From: an uncultured Collinsella sp. | GTDB lineage: Bacteria; Actinomycetota; Coriobacteriia; Coriobacteriales; Coriobacteriaceae | DNA length: 19,736 bases | Direction of reading: 5' to 3' | NCBI GenBank assembly: GCA_902494945.1 | Contig: CABUVF010000020.1 | Span: 1 to 19,736, forward strand | In this document: one piece after another, positions 6,827-14,401 of the stretch | How positions within the stretch are numbered: position 1 is the first letter of the stretch | Layout: each line of letters opens with the position of its first letter | Made by a program: the position numbers and the translations under genes | Notes under the pieces: model-generated | What the model saw: the letters and a program-made list of their open reading frames with translations, nothing else | Databases searched by the model: none | What the model was told of the DNA's origin: nothing

Positions 6827-7735
6827 GTGTCAATCATTGAACCTCTCATCCAACAAGTCCTTATCATGTTTTTGCTCATGGGAATGGGCTACGCTCTAAA
6901 CCGCTTGGGCATATTGAGCGAGCAGGCTGCAATAGAATTCGGAAAGTTGCTCATCAACCTTGTGATTCCCGCAATCATTCTCAAATCATTTTGGATCGAG
7001 TATTCGTTTCAGAGGATGTATGAGTTGGGAATGACCTTAATGCTGTCGGCGGCGATGTTGTTGCTCGCTTGCGTTGTTGCCCGCCTGTTGTTCAGGGGCC
7101 GTCCCATCGACATTTTTGCTGCGGCATTCTCGAATGCTGGATTTGTGGGAATACCCCTTGTTGAAGCGGCGCTTGGAAAAGATGCCGTGTTTTTCATCAC
7201 GTGCATGATCGCTCTTCTCAATGCTATGCAATGGACATACGGGCAGTATCTGCTGTCGGGGTCTAAAAAATGTATGAGTCCTAAAGCGATCCTGGCAAGT
7301 CCAATGGTCATGGCTTTATTGGGCGGTTTCTTGATTTTTATCCTTCGTGTCCCAACGGTCCCTCTGGCACAGTCAGTGCTTTCGTATATCTCGGGGCTCA
7401 ACACTCCGCTAGCAATGATGACTCTCGGTATCTATCTTGCTCAGTCTGATTTGATGGCGCTCCTGAGGGCGAAAAGCTTGTTTGCCGTCTCATCGGTCAG
7501 GCTGCTTGTCATTCCGATTCTTTCGCTCCTGTTCCTATGTCTCTTTCCATGTGATAGATCAATTAAGATGGCGCTGCTGATTGCGGCTGCGACCCCCACC
7601 GGCGCGAATGTAGCTATCTTTGCCCAGCAGCATAATAAGGACTATCGATATGCATGTGGAACAGTCTGTGTTACCACCCTTCTGTCTATGTTCACTATGC
7701 CAGCGATAGTGTCCTTGTCTCAGCTAGTGTTCTAG
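6827..7735 (+). CDS. AEC-family (auxin efflux carrier-like) membrane transporter
   Basis: From the GTG at 6827 the product has 302 residues; GGAG lies 8 bases upstream. An in-frame ATG at 6794 has a poorer ribosome site and would add 11 polar residues. About ten hydrophobic helices are visible in two halves. Family-type elements include the N-terminal MGYALNRLGILSE, FSNAGFVGIPLVEA in the first half and ATPTGANVAIFAQ in the second. Bacterial AEC proteins move small carboxylates such as malate or other metabolites. The gene starts 46 bases after the ceramidase-like gene on the same strand, so the two are probably cotranscribed, and the carrier may export a product of that enzyme or import a related acid. 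Confidence 0.88.
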   Translation: MSIIEPLIQQVLIMFLLMGMGYALNRLGILSEQAAIEFGKLLINLVIPAIILKSFWIEYSFQRMYELGMTLMLSAAMLLLACVVARLLFRGRPIDIFAAAFSNAGFVGIPLVEAALGKDAVFFITCMIALLNAMQWTYGQYLLSGSKKCMSPKAILASPMVMALLGGFLIFILRVPTVPLAQSVLSYISGLNTPLAMMTLGIYLAQSDLMALLRAKSLFAVSSVRLLVIPILSLLFLCLFPCDRSIKMALLIAAATPTGANVAIFAQQHNKDYRYACGTVCVTTLLSMFTMPAIVSLSQLVF

Positions 7736-7738
7736 GCG

Positions 7739-7864
7739 CTATGCCACGCACCTGCGGATGAACGCTTCGTGGCGGTCGATTATGGCCGGGGCCCAACAAT
7801 CCGGACCGCCGTTGATCGTGCTGGCAACAGATGCCATCAACTCATCAAGGGGGCTTGCTATCAT
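7739..7864 (-). pseudogene. Possible C-terminal gene remnant (41 codons)
   Basis: A minus-strand frame from ATG 7864 to TAG 7739 reads as plausible protein, including GGPDCWAPAIIDRHEAFIRR. There is no good ribosome binding site, and its stop lies 4 bases from the stop of the convergent carrier gene. It may be the tail of a decayed gene or a chance frame. The stretch also holds a GGCGGTC/GACCGCC inverted repeat (7771-7777 and 7804-7810). No family is recognised. Confidence 0.25.
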
Positions 7865-7918
7865 TGGTGCACTAGCTTGATGCTAAACTGAATTAATGAT
7901 TGCGAGGTGGTTTACGTG

Positions 7919-8188
7919 ATGTACCCGTATATGACATTCGAAGATGGTACCGAGGTCATTCATTCTGACCTGATCACAGATGGCGATATCGAAAAGGTCA
8001 TCGTGCATTTTGAACGACCGACGGCAGAGGGTTTCGACTCCGCTCGTTGCGAGCTGCCTTCTTACAATTGGACCATGTGGGAGGGGCGTTTTACCGACGA
8101 GGAGAAGCGAGGTTTTGAGACTTTTCTGAGCAATAACGCCCATCTGCTGTATCGCTACGCCGCAAACGGAGGAGCTAAAGTTGCCTAG
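7919..8188 (+). CDS. Small hypothetical protein, first gene of the DUF4160 pair
   Basis: The product has 89 residues from ATG 7919. In-frame GTG codons at 7916 and 7907 are alternatives, and 7916 fits the GAGG at 7904-7907 slightly better. It is acidic and soluble, with YMTFEDGTEV near the N-terminus, FDSARCELPSYNW in the middle and FLSNNAHLLYRYA near the end. I recall small proteins of this type beside DUF4160 genes in gut bacteria, but no function is established. It overlaps the next gene by 8 bases, so translation is coupled. The pair could be a regulatory or toxin-antitoxin-like unit, which the sequence alone does not prove. Confidence 0.75.
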   Translation: MYPYMTFEDGTEVIHSDLITDGDIEKVIVHFERPTAEGFDSARCELPSYNWTMWEGRFTDEEKRGFETFLSNNAHLLYRYAANGGAKVA

Positions 8189-8459
8189 CCTTTTTCTTAT
8201 TGGCGGCTATCGGGTCTTCTTTTGGTCCAATGAAGCGGGCGAGCCAATCCATGTCCATGTTTGCAAGGGGGCGCCTTCAGATAACTCGGCCAAAATCTGG
8301 CTGACTCGAAGAGGTGGCTGCATTGTCGCTAATAACAAAGCGAAGATCCCCCGGAGCACGCTTGATGACCTCTGTGAAATCATCGCCGCTCAGCATGAAT
8401 TGATTTGCTCTAAATGGAAGGCATTTTTCCTTGTGGACGAGATCTCGTTCTACTGCTAA
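8181..8459 (+). CDS. DUF4160 domain protein
   Basis: The product has 92 residues from a TTG start at 8181, chosen because GGAGGAG lies just upstream within the end of the previous gene and because MPSLFLIGGYRVFFW is the usual N-terminus of DUF4160. The conserved EPIHVHV segment and the AKIWL strand are present. The family is small, widespread in bacteria and often paired with a second small gene, as here. Its biochemical role is unknown. TTG initiation plus the 8-base overlap suggest expression tied to translation of the upstream partner. Confidence 0.82.
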   Translation: MPSLFLIGGYRVFFWSNEAGEPIHVHVCKGAPSDNSAKIWLTRRGGCIVANNKAKIPRSTLDDLCEIIAAQHELICSKWKAFFLVDEISFYC

Positions 8460-8523
8460 ACGTCATCCCGGCTTCTCTTTTCCAATTTTAATCATGAGCT
8501 TGTCCCATCTGTGCTGATTGAAC

Positions 8524-8552
8524 TTGACAGTACAATGGAGGCGGACTATATC
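8524..8552 (+). promoter_or_regulatory. Promoter of the NAD synthetase gene
   Basis: A perfect -35 TTGACA (8524-8529) and a -10 TATATC (8547-8552) are separated by exactly 17 bases. The expected transcription start is near 8559, leaving a leader of about 34 bases before the ATG at 8593. Confidence 0.75.
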
Positions 8553-8592
8553 GCCGCCGCTCGTTGCGGCTAACGGATGTGCTGGAGCTCGC

Positions 8593-10581
8593 ATGAACGA
8601 TTTTCTAAACGGTCAAGTTGAGAACGACGGTTTTTTGCGCGCGGCAGCGGCCTCGCCCAAGATTCGCGTGGCCGATGTCGAGGGCAATGCCGAGGTTGCG
8701 CTGGCGGCTGTTCGCGAGGCTGCTGGGCGCGGCGTTCGTGCGTTGGTGTTGCCCGAGCTTAACCTGACCGGTTATACTGCGGCCGATCTGTTCCATAACC
8801 GCACGTTGCTGCATGCCTGCGAGACGGCGCTTGTGCGCATCCTCGATGAAACCCGTGAGCTGCCGATCGTCTTTACCATTGGCTTGCCCGTTGCGGTGGC
8901 CGAAAACATCTACAATTGCGCCGCCGTGTGCTGTGCGGGCGAGCTTTTGGGCCTTACGGCCAAAAAGTATCTGCCCAACTATGGTGAGTTCTATGAGCGC
9001 CGCTGGTTCGCTCCGGCGCCCGTCGATCCCGTGTGGGTTGAATTTGCCGGCCAGGGTCCGGTGCCGCTTGGCTCGGGGCTTGTCTACCGCTGCTGTGACG
9101 AGGGCGCCGAGGATCTGGTGCTGGGCGTCGAGGTCTGTGAGGACCTGTGGGTGCCGGCGCCCCCTTCGACCGAGATGGCGCTTGCCGGCGCGACGGTGAT
9201 CCTCAACCCGTCAGCCTCGGACGAGATCATCGGCAAGGCAGATTACCGTCGCAGCCTCATCTCCAACCAGAGCGCACGCCTGTACTGCGCCTATGCCTAC
9301 GCAGACGCGAGCGAGGGCGAGTCCACGACCGACATGGTCTTTGCGGGCGAGAACCTTATCTACGAAAACGGCTCCAAGCTTGCCGCGACCAGGCTTCTCA
9401 CCTGTGACATGGCCATCGCCGACGTCGATCTTGACCGTCTGGTTGCCGAGCGCCGTCGCTCGACGACGTGGACACGCGCCGACGATGCGCCGGAGGCCAC
9501 GACTGTTGAGTTTTCGTTTGAGGGCGTGTTGGCCGAAGAACCCGTCCTGCGCGATGCCTGCGATATCGACCGCGTTTTCCCGCGTGCGCCCTTTGTGCCG
9601 GCCGACCACGGCGATCTGGCCGAGCGCTGCGAGACCATCCTCGACCTGCAGACTGCGGGCCTCAAGACGCGCCTTGCCCATACGGGCACCAAGGCAGCTG
9701 TTATCGGTCTTTCGGGCGGCTTGGACTCCACGCTGGCGCTGCTTGTGACTGTGCGTGCTTTCGATGCACTGGGGCTGCCGCGCACAGGTATCACGGCGGT
9801 CTCCATGCCCGGCTTTGGCACGACGCACCGCACCAAGTCCAATGCCGAGTCGCTTGCCCGCGACCTGGGTGTGAGCTTCCGCGAGGTTTCGATCCACGCG
9901 GCCGTGGAGCAGCACTTCAAGGACATTGAGCACGATCCGGCCGTGCAGGACGTGACTTACGAGAACAGCCAGGCGCGCGAGCGTACGCAGATTCTGATGG
10001 ACCTGGCCAACCAGGCTGGCGGCTTTGTCATCGGCACCGGCGACCTGTCGGAGCTGGCGCTCGGCTGGGCTACGTACAATGGCGACCATATGAGCATGTA
10101 CGCCGTCAACGCGAGCGTGCCCAAGACGCTCGTGCGTCATCTGGTTCGCTATGCGGCCGATGTCTTTGGCGGGCGTATTGCCGAGGTCTTGCTCGATATC
10201 CTCGATACTCCGGTGTCCCCCGAGCTTCTGCCGCCCACGGGCGACGGCGAGATTGCGCAGAAGACCGAGGATTTGGTGGGCCCGTACGAGCTGCACGACT
10301 ACTTCCTCTACTACCTGTTGCGTTTTGGCTTTGAGCCGGGCAAGATCTACCGCATGGCGCTCAAGAGCTTTGAGGGCGTCTACGACGCCGAGACCGTCCA
10401 CACGTGGCTGCGTACGTTCTACCGTCGCTTCTTTGCTCAGCAGTTTAAGCGCAGCTGCCTGCCCGATGGTCCCAAGGTGGGCTCGGTGACGCTTAGCCCG
10501 CGCGGCGATTGGCGCATGCCGAGCGACGCCAGCTCGCGTCTGTGGCTCGCACAGATCGACGCTCTCAATCCCATTGACTAA
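8593..10581 (+). CDS. nadE: Glutamine-dependent NAD+ synthetase
   Basis: The protein has 662 residues, starting at ATG 8593 behind GGAG. It makes NAD+ from nicotinate adenine dinucleotide, ATP and glutamine-derived ammonia, the last step of NAD synthesis in the cytosol. The N-terminal nitrilase-type glutaminase domain (about 20-290) carries the triad Glu55 (LVLPELNLTGY), Lys124 (KKYLPNYGEFYERR) and Cys182 (VEVCEDLW). The C-terminal synthetase domain has the ATP-pyrophosphatase loop SGGLDST at 374-380 and GTGDLSELALGW further on. Length and domain order match the long bacterial and mycobacterial type, which channels ammonia between sites. The codon use is strongly GC-rich, unlike the preceding island. 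It has its own promoter. Confidence 0.96.
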   Translation: MNDFLNGQVENDGFLRAAAASPKIRVADVEGNAEVALAAVREAAGRGVRALVLPELNLTGYTAADLFHNRTLLHACETALVRILDETRELPIVFTIGLPVAVAENIYNCAAVCCAGELLGLTAKKYLPNYGEFYERRWFAPAPVDPVWVEFAGQGPVPLGSGLVYRCCDEGAEDLVLGVEVCEDLWVPAPPSTEMALAGATVILNPSASDEIIGKADYRRSLISNQSARLYCAYAYADASEGESTTDMVFAGENLIYENGSKLAATRLLTCDMAIADVDLDRLVAERRRSTTWTRADDAPEATTVEFSFEGVLAEEPVLRDACDIDRVFPRAPFVPADHGDLAERCETILDLQTAGLKTRLAHTGTKAAVIGLSGGLDSTLALLVTVRAFDALGLPRTGITAVSMPGFGTTHRTKSNAESLARDLGVSFREVSIHAAVEQHFKDIEHDPAVQDVTYENSQARERTQILMDLANQAGGFVIGTGDLSELALGWATYNGDHMSMYAVNASVPKTLVRHLVRYAADVFGGRIAEVLLDILDTPVSPELLPPTGDGEIAQKTEDLVGPYELHDYFLYYLLRFGFEPGKIYRMALKSFEGVYDAETVHTWLRTFYRRFFAQQFKRSCLPDGPKVGSVTLSPRGDWRMPSDASSRLWLAQIDALNPID

Positions 10582-10649
10582 GGTTGGCTAAATTGAACCA
10601 ATATAGGGGTTGCAAGCGGTACACTTTTGCAATCTGATGGCCCGTATCG

Positions 10650-10681
10650 CGCGGCGCTCTTGTCGGAGCGCCGCGTTTTTT
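10650..10681 (+). terminator. Intrinsic terminator between nadE and the aminotransferase gene
   Basis: CGCGGCGCTC (10650-10659) pairs perfectly with GAGCGCCGCG (10666-10675), followed by six T residues. It lies 68 bases after the nadE stop and 18 bases before the next ATG. It could end nadE transcription or act as an attenuator in the aminotransferase leader. Confidence 0.85.
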
Positions 10682-10699
10682 ATATCGAAAGGTGGCACC

Positions 10700-11863
10700 A
10701 TGCAGGCATCGCAGCGTCTCGACCGCTTTGGCGCGGAGGTCTTCGCCTCGCTCAACAACAAGCTTCTCGCGCTGAAGGCTCAGGGCAAGACCATTTACAA
10801 CATGAGCGTGGGCACGCCCGACTTTAAGCCGTACGACCACGTGGTCGAGGCGCTCACGCATGCAGCCCAAGATCCCGAGATGTGGAAGTATGCCCTGCGC
10901 GACCTGCCCGAACTCAAGCAGGCCGTGTGCGATTACTATGAGCGTCGCTTTGGCGTTTCGGGCATTACGCCGTCTATGGTGCAGTCGTGCAACGGTACGC
11001 AGGAGGGCGTGGGCCATTTGGGCCTGGCCCTGCTCGATCCGGGTGACACCATTTTGGTTCCCGATCCGTGCTACCCGGTCTTTGAGGCGGGCGCCAAGAT
11101 CGCCGATGCCAAGCTTGAATACTATCCGTTGGTCGCCGAGCATAATTACCTGCCCTATGTGGCGGGTATCGATCCCGAGGTGGCCGATCGTGCCAAGTAT
11201 ATGATCGTGTCGCTGCCCGCAAACCCGGTCGGCTCGGTGGGCACGCCCGAGGTCTACGAGGAGATCATCGCTTTCGCCCGCGAGCACGACCTGCTCATCG
11301 TCCATGACAACGCATACTCCGATATCGTGTTCGACGGCGAGCCGGGCGGCAGCTTCTTGCAGTATCCCGGCGCGCTCGAGGTGGGCGTTGAGTTCTTCTC
11401 GCTCTCCAAGTCGTTTAACGTCACCGGTGCCCGCATCGGCTTTTTGGTCGGCCGCGAGGACGTGGTCTCGGCCTTTGTCAAGCTACGCAGCCAGATCGAC
11501 TTTGGCATGTTCTTCCCGATCCAGAAGGCTGCTATCGCCTGCCTGAACGGTCCGCGCGATGAGGTCGAGGCGCAGCGTCTGAAGTACCAGGAGCGCCGCG
11601 ATGCCCTGTGCGACGGTCTTGAGGGCCTGGGCTGGGAGCGTCCCAACGCGCATGGCTCTATGTTTGTGTGGGCCAAGCTTCCCGGTGGTCGCACCGATTC
11701 CATGGCGTTTTGCGAGGAGCTCATGGAGAAGGCCGGCGTTGTGGTGACGCCGGGCGCGAGCTTTGGTCCTTCGGGCGAGGGGCACGTGCGCATGGCGCTG
11801 GTCTTGCCGCCCGACCAGATTGCTTTGGCTGTCGAGGCCATTCGCGAGGCGGGCCTGTATTAG
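10700..11863 (+). CDS. PLP-dependent class I/II aminotransferase
   Basis: The protein has 387 residues, from ATG 10700 preceded by GAAAGGTGG. Fold type I features are visible: an N-terminal YNMSVGTPDF substrate segment, ANPVGSVG, DNAYSDIVFDG, and the cofactor lysine Lys237 in SLSKSFNVTGARIGF. It transfers an amino group between an amino acid and a 2-oxoacid. The sequence style is that of the aspartate / LL-diaminopimelate aminotransferase-like group. A role at the aminotransferase step of the lysine pathway, whose other genes lie about 4-9 kb to the right, is possible. It could equally act on alanine or aromatic amino acids. It is not in the lysine operon and is separated from nadE by a terminator. 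Confidence 0.9.
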   Translation: MQASQRLDRFGAEVFASLNNKLLALKAQGKTIYNMSVGTPDFKPYDHVVEALTHAAQDPEMWKYALRDLPELKQAVCDYYERRFGVSGITPSMVQSCNGTQEGVGHLGLALLDPGDTILVPDPCYPVFEAGAKIADAKLEYYPLVAEHNYLPYVAGIDPEVADRAKYMIVSLPANPVGSVGTPEVYEEIIAFAREHDLLIVHDNAYSDIVFDGEPGGSFLQYPGALEVGVEFFSLSKSFNVTGARIGFLVGREDVVSAFVKLRSQIDFGMFFPIQKAAIACLNGPRDEVEAQRLKYQERRDALCDGLEGLGWERPNAHGSMFVWAKLPGGRTDSMAFCEELMEKAGVVVTPGASFGPSGEGHVRMALVLPPDQIALAVEAIREAGLY

Positions 11864-12006
11864 AAAGCTATTTCGCCTCGTCAATAGCTCGAAACCGATT
11901 TCGTGCAGTTATTTTACGATTTCTGCAAACAATTTCGGTAAACGGTCGATTTTTGGCTGCGAATAGGAGCATAATCAAAGTCCCGATTGGATGTATTGGG
12001 ATTACG

Positions 12007-12039
12007 GCAAGCCGCTCGGGTCGTTCCCGGGCGGCTTGC
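12007..12039 (+). other. Strong hairpin in the ldh leader
   Basis: GCAAGCCGCTCGGG (12007-12020) pairs with CCCGGGCGGCTTGC (12026-12039) with one wobble pair. No T-run follows, so it is not an obvious terminator; it may stabilise the 5' leader of ldh or end the upstream transcript. The rest of the 201-base gap between 11863 and 12065 is AT-rich, with a possible -10 CATAAT at 11970-11975 but no good -35. Confidence 0.45.
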
Positions 12040-12064
12040 TTGTGGAGAGAGATGGGAGTTTCTA

Positions 12065-13015
12065 ATGGTTAACGAGAAGAAGGTCGCTATTGTCGGCTGC
12101 GGTTTCGTCGGTTCGTCTTCGGCGTTCGCGCTGATGCAGAGTGGTCTGTTCTCCGAGATGGTCCTCATCGACGTGGACAAGAACCGCGCCGAGGGTGAGG
12201 CCCTGGATATCGCGCACGGCATGACGTTTGCCGAGCCGATGAAGATCTACGCCGGCGATTATTCCGATGTCGCCGACGCCGCCATGATCGTCGTCACCGC
12301 TGGTGCTGCCCAGAAGCCCGGCGAGACTCGCCTGGACCTGGTCAACAAGAACGTCAGCATCTTTAAGTCCATTATCCCCGAGATTAAGAAGTCCGGCTTC
12401 GACGGCATTCTGCTCATCGTCTCCAACCCGGTCGATGTTCTGACCTACGCCGCCATCAAGATGTCCGGCCTGCCCGAGGGCCACGTCATCGGTTCCGGTA
12501 CCGTGCTCGACACCGGCCGTCTGCAGCAGATGCTTGGTGCCCATGTCGAGGTCGACCCGCGCGATGTCCAGGCCTATGTCATGGGTGAGCACGGCGATTC
12601 CGAGTTTGTCGCTTGGTCCAGCGCTCAGGTTGCCGGCGTTCCGCTGAACACCTTCTGCGAGCTTCACGGTCATCTGGAGCATGAGGCTGCCGAGAAGCGC
12701 ATCGCCGAGGACGTCAAGAACTCTGCCTACACCATCATCGAGAAGAAGCACGCCACCTACTACGGCGTCGCCATGGCCGTCAAGCGCATCTGCACTGCCG
12801 TCATGCGCGATGAGCAGACCGTTCTGCCTGTCTCCTCGCTTATGGTGGGCGAGTACGGCCTGTCCGATCTTGCCATCTCCATGCCGACCGTCGTTGGCCG
12901 CGACGGCGTTGTCTGCCGCGTCCCCGTGCCGCTGAACGATGACGAGCAGCACGAGCTCACCGCCTCCGCCAAGGCCCTCAAGGACATCATCGACAGCGTC
13001 GACTTCTCCTGCTAA
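12065..13015 (+). CDS. ldh: L-lactate dehydrogenase
   Basis: The protein has 316 residues, from ATG 12065 behind GGGAG. It reduces pyruvate to L-lactate with NADH in the cytosol, recycling NAD+ in fermentation. The Rossmann motif GCGFVGSSSAF comes first. VTAGAAQKPGETRLDLVNKN contains the substrate-loop region with its Arg, SNPVDVLTY is the family strand, and the catalytic His176 lies in GEHGDSEF. The Gln in AAQKPGETR favours lactate over malate specificity, as malate dehydrogenases carry Arg at this position. Length is normal. It is monocistronic, with a terminator directly after it. Confidence 0.95.
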   Translation: MVNEKKVAIVGCGFVGSSSAFALMQSGLFSEMVLIDVDKNRAEGEALDIAHGMTFAEPMKIYAGDYSDVADAAMIVVTAGAAQKPGETRLDLVNKNVSIFKSIIPEIKKSGFDGILLIVSNPVDVLTYAAIKMSGLPEGHVIGSGTVLDTGRLQQMLGAHVEVDPRDVQAYVMGEHGDSEFVAWSSAQVAGVPLNTFCELHGHLEHEAAEKRIAEDVKNSAYTIIEKKHATYYGVAMAVKRICTAVMRDEQTVLPVSSLMVGEYGLSDLAISMPTVVGRDGVVCRVPVPLNDDEQHELTASAKALKDIIDSVDFSC

Positions 13016-13046
13016 ATCAAGCTCGCTAAAGCGAAAAGCTACAATG

Positions 13047-13082
13047 AAGGCGTCCGAGCCCACACGGCCCGGGCGCCTTTTT
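13047..13082 (+). terminator. Intrinsic terminator of ldh
   Basis: AAGGCGTCCGAGCC (13047-13060) pairs with GGCCCGGGCGCCTT (13066-13079), with two imperfect pairs, and is followed by further T residues. Its end overlaps the start of the 33-base repeat at 13081. Confidence 0.75.
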
Positions 13083-13113
13083 GGTGCAAAGTAACCTGAC
13101 CCCAATGCACCAT
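13081..13113. repeat. 33-base palindromic repeat, copy 1
   Basis: The unit begins TTGGTGCAAAG and ends ATGCACCAT, with TTGGTGCA/TGCACCA arms around AAGTAACCTGACCCCAA. It matches the copy at 14294-14326 at 29 of 33 positions in the same orientation. It resembles REP-type elements that are spread by REP-associated transposases, but none is encoded here. Confidence 0.75.
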
Positions 13114-13129
13114 AGTTGACGGGAGGGCC

Positions 13130-14290
13130 ATGTCGGATTCGCCTAATTTTTTGACCTATGCCCAGACGGCGTTTGACCCGTTTGAGGAACGGCCGTTCTG
13201 CGCGGTGGATAGCCTGGTCTTTGCGTGGTTGTCCTATTTGCGTTTGCCGGGTGATATGGCGGAGCTGACGAACTGGCAGGGCCTAGACGTACGCGAGCTG
13301 CTGCGTGCCGAGTGCTACTGGGACATGATTGGCGACCTGTGGGACCCAGAGGGGAGCAGGGCCTTGTTGGAGGCCGTGGCAGCAAGCCCTCGCTACCGTG
13401 GCGTGCACGTTTGCGGCTATCGTGCCGTGAGCGATGTGGTGGCGACAGAGCAGTTTGCAGCCATGGCGTTCCGGTTTCCGGCGGGTTTTAGTTATCTTTC
13501 CTTCCGGGGGACCGACAGCACGATTGTGGGCTGGAAAGAGGACTTTAACATGGCATTCCGGTGTCCTGTGCCGGCCCAGGAATCCGCGGCGCGTTATGTG
13601 GACGAGGCGGCGGATGCGATTGACGGGCCGCTTTTGTGCGGAGGTCATTCCAAGGGTGGAAACCTTGCGGTGTACGGTGCGACGATGTGCTCCGATGTCG
13701 CCCGTGAGCGAATCGAACGGGTGTATTCCCATGATGGTCCGGGCTTCGTCGAGGAGTTTCTGAACGGCAACGCCTTTGCCGATCTTTCCGGTCGAATCGA
13801 CAAGACGCTACCTCGGTCGTCGATCTTTGGCATGATGTTTGAGACGCAGGAGGACTATGCCATCGTTGAGAGCACCGAGTTCAGCCTGCTGCAGCACAAT
13901 CCCTTTAGCTGGGTGGTTGATGGTCGCGACTTCGTGTACTGTGAGCGCCTGTCCGCCGGTGCTCGATACGTTGATGGCTCCATTCGCGAGATGCTGCTTG
14001 CAGTGGGGCCTGCCGAGCGCGAGCGTTTTGTAGATGCATTGTTCTCCGTGTTTGAGGCTACGGGTGCTGAGCGGTTTGCGGATATCGCTGGGAATCTGCG
14101 CGAGAGCCTGCCCGTGATGCTCCAGACTGCGCAAGGTTTCGACAAGGATACACGAAGCTTTGTCTCGCAGACTATCGTTGCGATTCTTAAGTGTGCGCTT
14201 CTGCCCAAACGTCCCCAGATCGACATGCCCGCTGCCGGCAAGAGCTTGGCAGAACAGCTCGAGGCTTGGCAGTCCGAGCTCCTGCGCTAG
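13130..14290 (+). CDS. DUF2974 (Mbeg1-like) alpha/beta-hydrolase
   Basis: The protein has 386 residues; the ATG at 13130 follows GGGAGG. It begins with NFLTYAQTAFDPFEERPFCAVDSLVFAWLSYL, typical of DUF2974. The lipase-type nucleophile elbow is GGHSKGGNLA with Ser174. A preceding FSYLSFRGTDSTIVGWKEDF segment matches the class 3 lipase strand, and YSHDGPGF follows the nucleophile. No signal peptide is seen, so it is probably intracellular. The natural substrate is unknown; related proteins are grouped with esterases and lipases. The gene is bracketed by two copies of the 33-base repeat and is probably transcribed alone. Confidence 0.88.
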   Translation: MSDSPNFLTYAQTAFDPFEERPFCAVDSLVFAWLSYLRLPGDMAELTNWQGLDVRELLRAECYWDMIGDLWDPEGSRALLEAVAASPRYRGVHVCGYRAVSDVVATEQFAAMAFRFPAGFSYLSFRGTDSTIVGWKEDFNMAFRCPVPAQESAARYVDEAADAIDGPLLCGGHSKGGNLAVYGATMCSDVARERIERVYSHDGPGFVEEFLNGNAFADLSGRIDKTLPRSSIFGMMFETQEDYAIVESTEFSLLQHNPFSWVVDGRDFVYCERLSAGARYVDGSIREMLLAVGPAERERFVDALFSVFEATGAERFADIAGNLRESLPVMLQTAQGFDKDTRSFVSQTIVAILKCALLPKRPQIDMPAAGKSLAEQLEAWQSELLR

Positions 14291-14293
14291 CCA

Positions 14294-14326
14294 TTGGTGC
14301 AAAGCAACCTGTCCCCGATGCACCAA
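14294..14326. repeat. 33-base palindromic repeat, copy 2
   Basis: The unit begins TTGGTGCAAAG and ends ATGCACCAA, with perfect 8-bp arms TTGGTGCA (14294-14301) and TGCACCAA (14319-14326). It lies 3 bases after the DUF2974 stop, in the same orientation as copy 1. No T-run follows, so it does not look like a standard terminator. Confidence 0.75.
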
Positions 14327-14401
14327 TCTTCGATGCGCCTGGGGCGGGATCGACCGCTATACTGGTTCGTGCCGAAATCGATCTAGAACGGAATGCCGTA
14401 T

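Noticed and set aside
9211..10401. 396-codon minus-strand frame opposite nadE
   Set aside because: nadE has complete catalytic motifs and a strong promoter on the plus strand; this frame is a codon-bias artefact.
12007..12039. ldh leader hairpin considered as a T-box or attenuator
   Set aside because: No T-box core, no alternative antiterminator pairing and no following T-run were seen.
12062..13105. 347-codon minus-strand frame opposite ldh
   Set aside because: It spans the ldh terminator and is rich in Asp/Gly/Val from reversed GC-rich codons, with no recognisable domain.
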